Shown here one piece after another: positions 1 to 6,537 of a DNA stretch of 44,536 bases (its first letter is position 1; every line of letters begins with the position of its first letter). The notes under the pieces were generated by a model. The model saw only the letters and a program-made list of their open reading frames with translations, was not told the origin of the DNA and made no database searches. A program made the translations under genes and the position numbers. The stretch is taken from assembly GCA_903896045.1 (NCBI GenBank), contig CAITWD010000008.1:1-44536 (forward strand), given 5' to 3'. The DNA comes from an uncultured Actinomycetes bacterium. GTDB lineage: Bacteria > Actinomycetota > Thermoleophilia > Miltoncostaeales > Miltoncostaeaceae.

Positions 1-172
1 GTGCGAAGGACGCCCTGGCGTGTTGGGCCCTGCCAGATGCGTGGGGGTATGTTCGCAGATGCCGAATACCACACGTCCCGACATCGATGCGCGCAGTGGC
101 GACGGCGACGCGATGCAACGGGGCGTACGATGCAGGGCGTTCATCTACGTTGGTCCACGATACGGAGCACTC

Positions 173-496
173 ATGGCGACGACACCTCCCCCATTCCCTC
201 CAAGTGCCGGAAATCCCGGCGACGCTGCAGCTGGAGATCCGCCACCCATCGAAACATTCACCCAGTACGACCAAGACAACGACGTCTATCACTGCTCGTA
301 CGGTCCGATTCGTCCGGCGCGCGCGGTGTGGGACGCCGAGAGGGAATTACAGGTTCGTCTCGACTCGACGAGCAATGAAGTCATCGGATTTTCTATTCCG
401 AACTTCACGCAGTGGCATGTTTCGCATGCGGATGCAGACGGTTTTTTTGACGTCGACCTTCCGCCGTTTTGGTCGACGGATCAACCTTCCGCATAA
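173..496 (+). CDS. Small DUF2283-like protein, function unknown
   Basis: Predicted protein of 107 aa. After a Pro/Ala-rich N-terminus (residues 1-27) the core reads YDQDNDVYHCSYGPIRPAR, later RLDSTSNEVIGFSIPNF. This resembles the short beta-rich DUF2283 fold, in which a YD..ADVLYI strand is followed by D....VIG.EI. I see no signal peptide or membrane segment. The ATG at 173 is chosen because GGAG lies 5 nt upstream and the homologous core starts shortly after; longer in-frame extensions to 20 would be low-complexity. It converges on the unknown gene at 514-816. The family link is an inference from pattern and no function is known. Confidence 0.6.
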   Translation: MATTPPPFPPSAGNPGDAAAGDPPPIETFTQYDQDNDVYHCSYGPIRPARAVWDAERELQVRLDSTSNEVIGFSIPNFTQWHVSHADADGFFDVDLPPFWSTDQPSA

Positions 497-504
497 AAGG
501 AGCG

Positions 505-535
505 CGGGCGCCGCTACGAAGCGAGCAGGCGCCCG
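505..535. terminator. Weak hairpin between convergent small genes
   Basis: CGGGCGCC (505-512) pairs with GGCGCCCG (528-535) around a 15-nt loop. It lies 9 nt after the stop of the 173-496 gene and overlaps the last codons of the opposing gene. There is no T-run, so this is only a candidate bidirectional terminator. Confidence 0.3.
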
Positions 536-816
536 ACTCCCTCTGGACCTGCGCGAAGAATCGCTGCGGACCGCCGTGCATCGCGGGCTTGTTCTCGCAT
601 CCGCCGTTCCGTGATCTGATCCCCGTGCTGGTGGGCGGACTCCGCCTCGTCGTCCCAATCATCGGCGAGCTGCTCCAAACGCAATGACATCGACTCATTG
701 CGCGACAGCTTGCGTCGGGCCATTTTGGGATGTGCGCCGTGGGTGAACAACGTCAACTGATCGGCAGGTTCACCGTTCAGATGATCGCCTGATGCCGGGT
801 GATGAGATGTAGTCAT
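514..816 (-). CDS. Hypothetical protein, 100 aa, charged helical
   Basis: I do not recognise this protein. It is hydrophilic and strongly charged. A flexible N-terminus is followed from about residue 31 by MARRKLSRNESMSLRLEQLA and then a predicted helical stretch rich in Glu, Arg and Ala (about 52-90), which could form a coiled coil or a small nucleic-acid-associated helix bundle. There is no signal peptide, membrane segment or cysteine pair. The ATG at 816 is preferred over one eight codons upstream because GGGGAGG lies about 6 nt before it, one of the strongest ribosome binding sites in the window. It is followed on the same strand by nothing obvious and converges with the DUF2283-like gene. 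Confidence 0.6.
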   Translation of the reverse strand: MTTSHHPASGDHLNGEPADQLTLFTHGAHPKMARRKLSRNESMSLRLEQLADDWDDEAESAHQHGDQITERRMREQARDARRSAAILRAGPEGVGRLLAS

Positions 817-879
817 AACAGCCTCCCCGGGGTCGAACATTTGTTCTTATGCTATTCCGACGGTCGGACGAAGCAGCGG

Positions 880-1578
880 TTAGTTCGCCCGGAGAGTCGC
901 AGTTCCCGCTCCCGAGCTGACGGTGAGGGAACGGTGCGAATGAGGATGCGACATGATGCCGTATGTGTGTGCGATACCCGTCCCTGATGTGACGACCGCG
1001 TTGTAGACACCGGCGGGCACCGTAAGGTTGACATTTGCGGTCTCGCTCCGAAGATGGACGAAATTCGGAGGAGTCGTCGACACCACATCGATTACTCCTT
1101 CGAGACTGTATGCAGTGATCGAGTGAGACGCGCCCCGATAGGTGAATGCGCCATTTTCACTATTTGAGTAGATCGTCCCCGACATGCCGTTGACCGCCAG
1201 CAATCCCCGCTGCGCCGAACCATGAACTGCGATGCCTGGCGGCGCCGAGATCACGAAATCACTGCTACACGAGATGAAAGCTGAGAGCGGGCATGTCGCT
1301 GTAAGCGTCAGTATCCCGTTCGTGAGGGTTTCGGTGACAACGGGGCCCCAGATCACCTTCTTTTGACGACTCGCCACCGTGATGAGGTGAGCACCGGGTG
1401 CTGCAGTAACAGCGATCGCTCCGCGTTCGGTGCTCACAACGATTTCCCTGACTGGGGCTGTATAGGTACGGGTGGTTGTCGTCGTCGTGGAGAGTGCGAC
1501 AACAATCAACGAGCCGGCGATAAACATCGCGGCGATAGCCCCACAGATGGTCCAAATAGCGCGTATCGGCCTTTTCAC
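880..1578 (-). CDS. Membrane-anchored DUF4097-like beta-repeat protein
   Basis: Predicted 232 aa. A short basic N-terminus (KRPIR) and one hydrophobic segment (about residues 8-30) are followed by a Thr run (STTTTTTRTY) and then an all-beta ectodomain with repeating strands such as REIVVSTERGAIAVTAAPG, VHLRSETANVNLTVPAG and LTVSSGAGTATL. This pattern fits the DUF4097/DUF2154 beta-helix domain of putative extracellular adhesin-like or cell-envelope stress proteins. The likely product is a single-pass anchor with an outward domain; its function is unknown. I chose the GTG at 1578 because TACGCT sits 7 nt upstream (leaderless pattern) and the anchor then begins at once. An ATG at 1632 would add 18 residues without family resemblance. 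It is divergent from thiL. Confidence 0.7.
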   Translation of the reverse strand: MKRPIRAIWTICGAIAAMFIAGSLIVVALSTTTTTTRTYTAPVREIVVSTERGAIAVTAAPGAHLITVASRQKKVIWGPVVTETLTNGILTLTATCPLSAFISCSSDFVISAPPGIAVHGSAQRGLLAVNGMSGTIYSNSENGAFTYRGASHSITAYSLEGVIDVVSTTPPNFVHLRSETANVNLTVPAGVYNAVVTSGTGIAHTYGIMSHPHSHRSLTVSSGAGTATLRAN

Positions 1579-1591
1579 ACCTACGAGCGTA
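1576..1591 (-). promoter_or_regulatory. Candidate leaderless promoter of DUF4097-like gene
   Basis: On the minus strand TACGCT (1591-1586) is separated by 7 nt from the GTG at 1578. No Shine-Dalgarno is present, so transcription would start at or next to the start codon. No convincing -35 is seen. Confidence 0.4.
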
Positions 1592-1664
1592 CGCAACAAC
1601 GACGCCCGACGCCATTGCGATCCCGTACACATGTCATGGCCTGCACCACGATGCCCAAATGCGC

Positions 1665-1679
1665 CACAATAAAGACATG
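1665..1679 (+). promoter_or_regulatory. Candidate leaderless promoter of thiL
   Basis: CACAAT (1665-1670) lies exactly 6 nt before the ATG at 1677. The hexamer is a relaxed -10 (it lacks the leading TA pair), but the spacing equals that of the other leaderless starts here and no Shine-Dalgarno precedes either possible ATG. Confidence 0.3.
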
Positions 1680-2642
1680 GATGAAGATGCGCTGATTAAT
1701 GTGATCAAAGATGTGGTTGGGGCGACGCCCGGCAGCCATCTCGGTATCGGAGATGACGCGGCCGCGGTGTTCGTGAAGGGGCCGACGCTGATCGCACATG
1801 ATGTCGCAGTTGAAGATGTGCATTTCCGCTGGCGAACGCATTCTCCCGCGGATGTTGGTCACAGCGTATTTGCGGCGAACCTTTCCGATATTGCCGCGAT
1901 GGGGGGGCATCCCACAGCCGCGGTCATCGGACTTGCTGCACCTGCCGAGATCCTCAGCAGCACATTCATTCGCTCGCTCTACACCGGCATGCACGAACTC
2001 GCATTTCCGCTCGGGTGCGCAATCATCGGTGGCGATATCTCGACGGCCCGTACGACGATGATCGGAGTGACGATCATCGGTCATATGGACCCCCCGGACC
2101 TGGCACCCATCACCCGATCGACCGCACGTCTCGGCGATGTGATCGCGATCACCGGGACGGTTGGCGGTTCACTCGCCGGGCGCACCCTGCTCGAACATCC
2201 CGAATACGAGCGTTCAGCGTATGCCCACGACCTTATTCGTCGCCACTTGCGGCCGATGGCACGCTCTGTCGAGGGTCCGCGCTTCGCTCGGCAAGGTGCC
2301 CATGCGATGCTCGACGTGTCCGACGGAGTGCTGCGGGATACTGCGCGGATGGCCCAGGCGTCAGGTGTCGGTATCGAAATAGAGTTATCCGCAATTCCCA
2401 TTTCCCCAGGCACGGCAGAGATTGCTCAGGCATGCGGATCGCTTCCTGATCTTTTTGCGGCGACCGGCGGCGACGACTATGAATTGTTGATCGCAGGACC
2501 CCCGGCGCTTTTTCACATACCCGAATGCGCCGCAACACCCATCGGTCGTGTGATCGCGGGCCCACCAGGCCTACGCGTCGTGCGGGACGGTCAGATCGTC
2601 GAGATTACCCACCTCGGCTGGGACCACCTGAACACGAACTAG
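1677..2642 (+). CDS. thiL: Thiamine-monophosphate kinase
   Basis: ThiL phosphorylates thiamine monophosphate with ATP to thiamine diphosphate, the last step of cofactor synthesis, in the cytoplasm. The 321-aa protein has the AIR-synthase/ThiL family layout: GIGDDAA near the N-terminus (metal/ATP site), AVEDVHF, NLSDIAAMGGHP at the domain centre, GGD in the linker strand, DVSDGVLRD opening the C-terminal domain, and TGGDDYELL. Length is normal for the family. The start at 1677 is preferred to the ATG at 1659 because the homologous region begins at DEDALINVI and a -10-like hexamer sits 6 nt upstream. It converges on the FtsH-like gene; the two stop codons overlap. No TPP riboswitch-like structure is visible upstream, as expected for a kinase outside the synthesis operon. 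Confidence 0.93.
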   Translation: MDEDALINVIKDVVGATPGSHLGIGDDAAAVFVKGPTLIAHDVAVEDVHFRWRTHSPADVGHSVFAANLSDIAAMGGHPTAAVIGLAAPAEILSSTFIRSLYTGMHELAFPLGCAIIGGDISTARTTMIGVTIIGHMDPPDLAPITRSTARLGDVIAITGTVGGSLAGRTLLEHPEYERSAYAHDLIRRHLRPMARSVEGPRFARQGAHAMLDVSDGVLRDTARMAQASGVGIEIELSAIPISPGTAEIAQACGSLPDLFAATGGDDYELLIAGPPALFHIPECAATPIGRVIAGPPGLRVVRDGQIVEITHLGWDHLNTN

Positions 2643-4465
2643 TTCAAATCTGCAAGGAGCGCGGAGTGGCGAACTTGTGTCATTCCGGGCCGCGATCCGA
2701 AGATTTCCATGAGATCCTCCTGATCGAGAATCTCGTGTTCGAGTAGGAGTCCTGCACCCAGCTCGAGTTGCTCGCGGTGGGTGACCAGCAAATCCATCGC
2801 GCGCGCGAATGCGGTGCGGACAAGAATCTGTGCCGCCACCTCCACGTCCTGTGCGGGCCCGTACGACTGCGCCCCAGGAAGACCGATTAACAGACTCTCC
2901 TCGGTGCGAGGCTCCGACATCGCCAGATCCCCGGACATGCGTCGCGCCAGTGCACCGGCTCGCTGAAGATCGTCCTCTGCCCCGCTGGTGCACTCACCAA
3001 ACACGAGCTCTTCCGCTGCCCGACCCGCGAGCATCATCCGCATGTGCTCCATACATGCGGTTCGTGTCGCCAGGAATCGCATGTCAATATCGGCGGCGCT
3101 GCGAAGACCAAACGATCGACCGTGAGGGATCACGGTCACGCGTGCAACCGGTTCGCAGCTCGGTGATACGTGCGCAATTAACGCATGTCCGATTTCGTGG
3201 TACGCCATCAGCCGTCGCTCTTCTTCCGAGATGAGCCTGTTCTGGCGTAGATGATCGCGGTCAATCTCACGCATGGCTGCATACAGGTGTTCCTTACGGA
3301 TCACATCTGAACCGACGCGCGCAGCAGTACGGGCGGCATCGGTGCAGAGTTCGGCAAGATCTCCCCCCGTCAGGCCGCTGGTCATTCGTGCCAGGACGTC
3401 GACGGGTACATCCGCGTCAATCGGTCGATTGGCAAGGTGTTGCTGGAGCATTGCAAACCGGCCACGGTGATCGGGATATCCCAATTCAAGAATGTCATCA
3501 ACGCGCATTTCGCGAAGCGCTGAAGGGTCAAAATGAGTCGCGTTTTCAGCACATGCGCAGACAAGAATGGGGGCGTCAGAGTTACTGTGATGTGATGCCA
3601 GGTCCGATAACAGCCGCAGCAAAAAGCGTTGGGACAATGGCGAAGACCCGATTTCAGCACCAAGCTGATCATGTTCCATGTCCTCCACACAGACAACGGC
3701 AGGAGCCGCGTGCTGAACCATACGGACGAACTCTCGGTAGTGATGCTGCCCTGCCGCAGTGGCGAACATTCGCCACTCAAAGCCTGCGACACCGAAGAAT
3801 GGAACCCCTGCCTCCCCTGCGATCGCTCGTGCAAGAAAGGTTTTCCCGCTCCCCGGGGCACCGACCAAAATCACCCCGGCCGCCGCGCGAGCATCCAATG
3901 CGCGAAACCGTTCTGGATTTCGCAAGTACGTGGCGAGTTCTTCCAGCTCAATCGCAATGTCATCGCTGCCGTACACGTCTGAAAACCTAGTTTCGATACT
4001 GAATTCGGCGCTTTTGGGTCGTCTCTTGGCACGGCGCCGGCGCGCCAAAACCGCGAACACTGCACCACACACCGCGAGTGCTCCGAGCAAACCGGCAAAA
4101 AAGACACCGGTGTCAGAAATCGGACTCTCTGCAGCACTGGATGTCGCGACGAGGCCTTTGGGTTCCACAGCGCTCACCAGGTCGAGTGGGACATGTCCCT
4201 GGCGTGCCGCGCTTAACACGACCCCGGAGAAGTCATGGAGCACTGGCGACGTCAATGTGCGCCCCGCGACGGTTGCGCGCAGTTCCAGATCACTCCCCCG
4301 CACTGTCAGCACCGCGTGCGAGGCTTTGCCCTGTGCCAAATCGTCAACTATTTGAGATAACGGCGTGGGGTGACTCACTGGCGCACCGAGTGCGACGCCC
4401 AAGGGGGCACCGAGCGTTACGGAGATGCACGCCAATCCGACGATTATTTTGCGCAGAAACGCCAC
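2639..4465 (-). CDS. Divergent FtsH-like AAA+ membrane metalloprotease
   Basis: A 608-aa protein with FtsH order: N-terminal hydrophobic segment (about 6-28), short extracytoplasmic domain, second membrane segment (about 119-141) followed by a basic stop-transfer, AAA+ domain and M41 peptidase. Walker A is GAPGSGKT (202-209). The peptidase zinc site HEIGH (423-427) and the third ligand Asp499 in GAEDDL are intact. The ATPase is altered: Walker B reads VVCVED instead of a run ending in DE (Glu261/Asp262 swapped), and the pore loop MFVG has become MFAT. Both Arg-finger positions survive (LREMR replaces LRPGR). FtsH degrades membrane and soluble proteins; this is probably a specialised paralogue rather than the essential housekeeping copy. 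The GTG at 4465 is the only start before the membrane segment. Confidence 0.85.
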   Translation of the reverse strand: MAFLRKIIVGLACISVTLGAPLGVALGAPVSHPTPLSQIVDDLAQGKASHAVLTVRGSDLELRATVAGRTLTSPVLHDFSGVVLSAARQGHVPLDLVSAVEPKGLVATSSAAESPISDTGVFFAGLLGALAVCGAVFAVLARRRRAKRRPKSAEFSIETRFSDVYGSDDIAIELEELATYLRNPERFRALDARAAAGVILVGAPGSGKTFLARAIAGEAGVPFFGVAGFEWRMFATAAGQHHYREFVRMVQHAAPAVVCVEDMEHDQLGAEIGSSPLSQRFLLRLLSDLASHHSNSDAPILVCACAENATHFDPSALREMRVDDILELGYPDHRGRFAMLQQHLANRPIDADVPVDVLARMTSGLTGGDLAELCTDAARTAARVGSDVIRKEHLYAAMREIDRDHLRQNRLISEEERRLMAYHEIGHALIAHVSPSCEPVARVTVIPHGRSFGLRSAADIDMRFLATRTACMEHMRMMLAGRAAEELVFGECTSGAEDDLQRAGALARRMSGDLAMSEPRTEESLLIGLPGAQSYGPAQDVEVAAQILVRTAFARAMDLLVTHREQLELGAGLLLEHEILDQEDLMEIFGSRPGMTQVRHSALLADLN

Positions 4466-4557
4466 GTTGCGAAGTCAACCGAATACGGGTCCCCCTGCAT
4501 ACCATCCAATGGGCCAGATCGACCCTCGTGTACCCATACCGAGCGCCCTCAATGGTC

Positions 4558-4572
4558 TAGGTTCTGGGTATG
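4558..4572 (+). promoter_or_regulatory. Leaderless promoter of the zincin gene
   Basis: TAGGTT (4558-4563) is followed by exactly 6 nt and the ATG at 4570, with no Shine-Dalgarno. This is a clear example of the TANNNT-N6-start pattern in this window. Confidence 0.5.
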
Positions 4573-4917
4573 CCAATGCATCCTGATGAGTTCGACGACA
4601 TCGTTGAACGCGCGCTGGAGCTCGTTCCGGAGCGCTTTCAACCGGTGCTCGATGACGTAGGGGTGTGCATCGAAGATCGGGCGCCCCGGGAGATGGGTCG
4701 CTTGTATGGCCTCTATCAGGGCGTTCCTCGGACACGGCCAGAATCCATTGGCTATGGCCAACTTCCGCCACGGATAACGATCTACCGGGAGCCTTTGGAG
4801 CACGACTTTCCGGACCGACAGCGCCTCATCGGACAAATCTGCATCACGGTCTTACACGAGCTCGGCCATCACCTCGGCATGAACGAACAGCAGCTCAAAG
4901 ACCTCGGGTATGGATAA
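4570..4917 (+). CDS. Small zincin-like metallopeptidase family protein
   Basis: A 115-aa protein with HELGHH at 96-101 (HExxH zinc motif) followed by LGMNEQQLKDLGYG. This is the layout of the small single-domain zincin family PF06262, whose members are about 110-130 aa and end just after HExxH. The N-terminal half (DEFDDIVERALELVP) is the family's conserved helix, with GLYQGVP and the strand RITIYREPLE before the metal site. It is cytoplasmic, with no signal peptide. The substrate is unknown; members are annotated as possible neutral zinc peptidases. It is transcribed alone and ends in a strong hairpin. It is divergent from the FtsH-like protease gene, but a functional link is only a guess. 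Confidence 0.85.
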   Translation: MPMHPDEFDDIVERALELVPERFQPVLDDVGVCIEDRAPREMGRLYGLYQGVPRTRPESIGYGQLPPRITIYREPLEHDFPDRQRLIGQICITVLHELGHHLGMNEQQLKDLGYG

Positions 4918-4919
4918 CC

Positions 4920-4955
4920 CACCCGCACCCCGCCGCTCGTGGCGGGGTGCGGGTG
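4920..4955. terminator. Strong bidirectional hairpin terminator
   Basis: A perfect 15-bp stem (4920-4934 with 4941-4955; arms CACCCGCACCCCGCC and its complement) encloses the 6-nt loop GCTCGT. It sits between the convergent zincin gene and npdG, just after the zincin stop and 9 nt beyond the npdG stop. The T-run is short. Confidence 0.8.
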
Positions 4956-4964
4956 TCATTTACC

Positions 4965-5657
4965 TCAGTGGGCGGCAGTAGGTGCAGCCGGAGCGTTTTC
5001 CAAACCGGTGATCACGAGGCTCGCCTCGCCTCCGTAGCGCTTGTTCATGTTGATGACGAGGGCAGTAAAACCTTCGATAATCAATGCATTGGCCAGCGGG
5101 CCAGCATCAAGTCCGCGCGCGCCGGGAAGGTCGTTTGTCAGCGCGATGACGGTGTCACGCGCTTCCTTGCTCTTACCGCAGACCAACACGTCAGCACCGA
5201 GATGGTGGCGTGCCTGCAATGCCGCAGCAGGGAGATTGTTGTACGCAACCACAACCTTCGCCTCAGGAGCGAGGTCTTGAATCACATGCGCACATGATTG
5301 GCCACCCGCGGGCAATTCATCGCCCTGAATGGCAATCGCGCCGCTTTTTCCAAACTTCAACGCATTCGCAACGGTCACAAGGACCTTGCCAGCGAGTGCA
5401 TCGGCCAATGGAGGAATGGTTTGTTCGATTCCTTCCCATGGGATCGAGACGATGGCGAGTTCCGCGGCTGACGCTGCGGCGACATTCTCCATCGGCACAA
5501 AATTCCCGTCCGGAAGCGCCTCCCGCAAGCCTTCGGCTGCCTGGTCGGCACGCTCCTGGCTGCGCGAACCCACAATGATTTCGTGACCGGCGGCCGCAAA
5601 ACAAATGGCAAGGCCGCGGCCAAGGTCGCCAGTACCGCCGAAGATTGCGATCTTCAT
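4965..5657 (-). CDS. npdG: NADPH-dependent F420 reductase
   Basis: A 230-aa Rossmann protein that transfers hydride between NADPH and coenzyme F420 (Fno family). The N-terminal nucleotide loop is IFGGTGDLGRGLA (residues 5-17), followed by the NADP phosphate-binding VGSRS. The middle YNNLPA and C-terminal RYGGEASLVITGLE match the F420-reductase family rather than other NADP dehydrogenases. Length is standard. An RBS-like GGAG lies 7 nt before the ATG. It is the last gene of cysE-pcrA-folD-npdG, 16 nt after folD. Its presence implies that the organism makes or uses F420, a deazaflavin typical of Actinomycetota and methanogens. Pairing with folD puts two NADP-linked redox enzymes side by side. 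Confidence 0.9.
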   Translation of the reverse strand: MKIAIFGGTGDLGRGLAICFAAAGHEIIVGSRSQERADQAAEGLREALPDGNFVPMENVAAASAAELAIVSIPWEGIEQTIPPLADALAGKVLVTVANALKFGKSGAIAIQGDELPAGGQSCAHVIQDLAPEAKVVVAYNNLPAAALQARHHLGADVLVCGKSKEARDTVIALTNDLPGARGLDAGPLANALIIEGFTALVINMNKRYGGEASLVITGLENAPAAPTAAH

Positions 5658-5673
5658 AGATGTGCTCCGATTC

Positions 5674-6534
5674 TTACGCGTGAATCTCGCTGCGCCGATA
5701 GGCCGCCGCGAGAGTATTGGATAGTAAATAAGCGATGGTCGTCGGGCCTACTCCCCCAGGCACCGGGGTAATCCAGCCAGCGATTTCGGCGACCTCATCA
5801 TAGGCAACATCGCCCCGTAAGCCGTCGGGGGTCCGGTTGATTCCGACGTCAATCACCGCGGCGCCCGGTCGCACCCAATCTGCCCGCACCATCTCCGCCT
5901 GGCCGACCGCTGCCACCAAAATGTCGGCCTGACGGCACAGCTCCGCCAGATTCCGGGTGCGGGAGTGGGCAACAGTCACTGTGCAGTTGGTTTGCAGCAA
6001 CAGCATCGATTGGGGCTTCCCGACAATCAGGCTCCGTCCGATCACCACTGCATGAGCACCCTCAAGAGGGACCCCGCCATCTCGAAGCAGCCGCATCACT
6101 CCTTGTGGTGTACACGGGATATTTCCGGGCTCGCCGCGCATGAGCCGACCCAAGTTGACGGGCGAAAAGCCATCAACATCCTTGTCGGGATGAATGCGAT
6201 TGGCGATCAGCGGTTCCGACAATTGTGCAGGCACCGGGAGTTGGACCAACATTCCATCTACGGAAGTGTCGGCATTGAGCTCGTCGATGAGCGCATCGAG
6301 GTCGGCCTGCGAGGTTGTGTCCGGCAGTGTGATGCGCCGCGACACCATCCCGACTTCGTCTGCGGCGCGGGCCTTTCCGGCCTGATAGAGCTCTGATGCC
6401 GGATCGTCGCCGACTTGAATCCCGACCAAACCAGGTGCGCGGCCATACTTCGCGCGGAACTGCGTCACACCGTCCGCAACTTCAGATCGCACCGCTGCCG
6501 CGACCGCTTTTCCGTCAATAACCTGTGCGCTCAT
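5674..6534 (-). CDS. folD: Bifunctional methylene-THF dehydrogenase/cyclohydrolase
   Basis: FolD interconverts 5,10-methylene-, methenyl- and 10-formyl-tetrahydrofolate with NADP+, supplying one-carbon units in the cytosol. In this 286-aa protein the catalytic Tyr50 and Lys54 lie in SELYQAGK, the folate-site MLVQLPVP follows at about 95-102, KDVDGF at 118-123, the Rossmann loop is GRSLIVGKP and the C-terminal signature is PVPGGVGPTTIAYLL. Length and all motifs are normal. The ATG follows the pcrA stop after 3 nt (TGAGGAATG), so translation is probably coupled. The gene order pcrA-folD-npdG is tight and one transcript is likely. Confidence 0.96.
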   Translation of the reverse strand: MSAQVIDGKAVAAAVRSEVADGVTQFRAKYGRAPGLVGIQVGDDPASELYQAGKARAADEVGMVSRRITLPDTTSQADLDALIDELNADTSVDGMLVQLPVPAQLSEPLIANRIHPDKDVDGFSPVNLGRLMRGEPGNIPCTPQGVMRLLRDGGVPLEGAHAVVIGRSLIVGKPQSMLLLQTNCTVTVAHSRTRNLAELCRQADILVAAVGQAEMVRADWVRPGAAVIDVGINRTPDGLRGDVAYDEVAEIAGWITPVPGGVGPTTIAYLLSNTLAAAYRRSEIHA

Positions 6535-6537
6535 TCC

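Noticed and set aside
1-172. Open frame from the first base to 378 on the plus strand
   Set aside because: Arg/Ser-rich without homology and overlapping the DUF2283-like gene in another frame; the first 172 bases hold nothing I can support.
1579-1676. TPP riboswitch before thiL
   Set aside because: The 98-nt divergent gap has no room for a THI element with leaderless thiL and no conserved core such as CTGAGA.
1659-1679. Upstream ATG 1659 as the thiL start
   Set aside because: It adds six residues before the homologous start and lies upstream of the candidate -10; the ATG at 1677 fits better, though 1659 cannot be excluded.
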